Assembly (NCBI GenBank): GCA_025363535.1
Contig: JANYDP010000431.1
Span: forward strand, 1-6,929
DNA from: Verrucomicrobiota bacterium
GTDB taxonomy: Bacteria; Verrucomicrobiota; Verrucomicrobiia; Limisphaerales; CAIQOK01
Length of the DNA: 6,929 nt
Direction: 5' to 3'
The position numbers and the translations under genes are program-made. Positions 6,281 through 6,929 of the stretch are shown piece after piece. The notes under the pieces were generated by a model that did not search any database, was not told the DNA's origin, and saw nothing but the letters and a program-made list of their open reading frames with translations. Position 1 is the first letter of the stretch, and every line of letters begins with the position of its first letter.

Positions 6281-6929
6281 ATGAACAGGTTCATTGCATT
6301 GGTTGGCTTGGCCGTTTTACTTCTGGCAGTTCCAGCGTTGCGCGCCCAGGAGGAGCAGTATGTCCAGGTGTACAATCTCATTCAGGAGGGCGATGCCTCG
6401 GCGAGCGCCGAGACGCCGCTGCAAGCCTTGAACAAATATCTACGTGCCCAGACCGAACTCCAGAAATTCCAAAAGATTTATCCGGACTGGAACAGCCGCA
6501 TCGTCAACTTCCGCCTCAATTACCTGGCCGCCAAAATCGCCGACCTCTCGGGCCGGGCACCCGCGCCGGCCACGCCGGGCAAGGCCGTGCCTGCGGCGTC
6601 GCCCAAAGTGGCGGCACCGGCTCAACCGGCGGTGCCGCCCGCCAGCGACATTCAAAGCCAGTTGAACATGCTGCGGGAGCAGATCGGCCAGTTGCAGGCG
6701 GACAATTCGCTGCTGCAGGCCAAGGTCAAGGAAGCCTTCTCCGCCCAGCCGGCCGCCGTGGATCCACGCGAACTGGCCAAGGCGGCGGACCAGGTGAAAT
6801 CGGTGACCAAGGAAAACGCGCTGCTGAAAATCACGCTCGCGCAGGAGAAGGCCGCCAAGGCTGCCGCCGATCCGCATGAAGTGGAACGCCTCAAACAGCA
6901 GTTGGCCGACGCCAGCCGCGCCACCGCCG
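6281..6929 (+). CDS. Secreted alanine/proline-rich coiled-coil protein, N-terminal part (TPR-like)
   Basis: The frame opens at ATG 6281 and runs without a stop to the window end, so 216 residues are visible and the C-terminus is missing. Residues 1-22 form a signal peptide: MNR, a hydrophobic core FIALVGLAVLLLAVPA, and a likely cut after ALRA, before QEEQYV. Residues about 26-90 (QYVQVYNLIQEGD, then PLQALNKYLRAQTELQKFQKIYPDWN, then VNFRLNYLAAKI) look like paired TPR-type helices. A Pro/Ala-rich linker (about 92-122) follows. From about residue 124 there are leucine heptads with Gln, Glu and Lys (QSQLNMLREQIGQLQADNSLLQAKV and onward), typical of a coiled coil. It resembles conserved Verrucomicrobiota exported proteins that carry TPR repeats further on, but this is recollection and the function is unknown. 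It is divergent from mfd. An overlapping frame at 6232-6879 lacks these features and is a shadow. Confidence 0.85.
   Translation, partial: MNRFIALVGLAVLLLAVPALRAQEEQYVQVYNLIQEGDASASAETPLQALNKYLRAQTELQKFQKIYPDWNSRIVNFRLNYLAAKIADLSGRAPAPATPGKAVPAASPKVAAPAQPAVPPASDIQSQLNMLREQIGQLQADNSLLQAKVKEAFSAQPAAVDPRELAKAADQVKSVTKENALLKITLAQEKAAKAAADPHEVERLKQQLADASRATA

Noticed and set aside
6232..6879. A 215-codon open frame overlapping the secreted-protein gene
   Set aside because: It is Gly/Arg/Gln-rich without motifs; the frame from 6281 has a signal peptide, helical repeat-like region and leucine heptads.

Overview
The window is a GC-rich bacterial chromosomal segment. It holds four coding regions on the + strand (two cut by the window edges) and one long gene on the - strand. 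The lineage suggestion is Verrucomicrobiota, probably the Pedosphaera/Limisphaerales side. It rests on the style of the dispersed repeats ('GCAGGTTTCCCAACCTGC', 'GGTAAGGACG..CCACCGCGTCC' and 'GGCACGGGCGTCCCGCCCGTGCC' types, heptamer 'TTTGGAC' tracts), on the type of secreted protein at the right end, and on the near absence of Shine-Dalgarno sites. This is inference from memory, not a database result.

Layout: (1) 2-628 +, the C-terminal part of an MBOAT O-acyltransferase of the AlgI type. (2) 685-1524 +, a family 2 glycosyltransferase. (3) 1559-2320 +, a TerC-family membrane protein. The first three run in one direction with gaps of 56 and 34 bases and could share a transcript. MBOAT plus glycosyltransferase suggests the 3' end of a surface-polysaccharide locus; TerC looks like an unrelated passenger. 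(4) 2321-2551, a convergent intergenic region packed with inverted repeats. (5) 6181-2552 -, mfd, the transcription-repair coupling factor, complete at about 1209 residues. (6) 6182-6280, a divergent intergenic region with a perfect 14-bp hairpin. (7) 6281 to the window end +, the N-terminal part of a secreted, alanine/proline-rich, coiled-coil protein.

The most notable feature is repeat load, not a new enzyme system. The mfd gene carries at least four repeat insertions that are translated in frame: three different heptamer tracts (one a large inverted pair) and a 121-bp imperfect palindrome placed just before the C-terminal domain. Both flanking intergenic regions hold further hairpin repeats, several sharing a TCC-containing apex with unrelated stems. 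I found no CRISPR array, tRNA, rRNA, transposase or defence gene. No clearly undescribed multi-gene system is visible.
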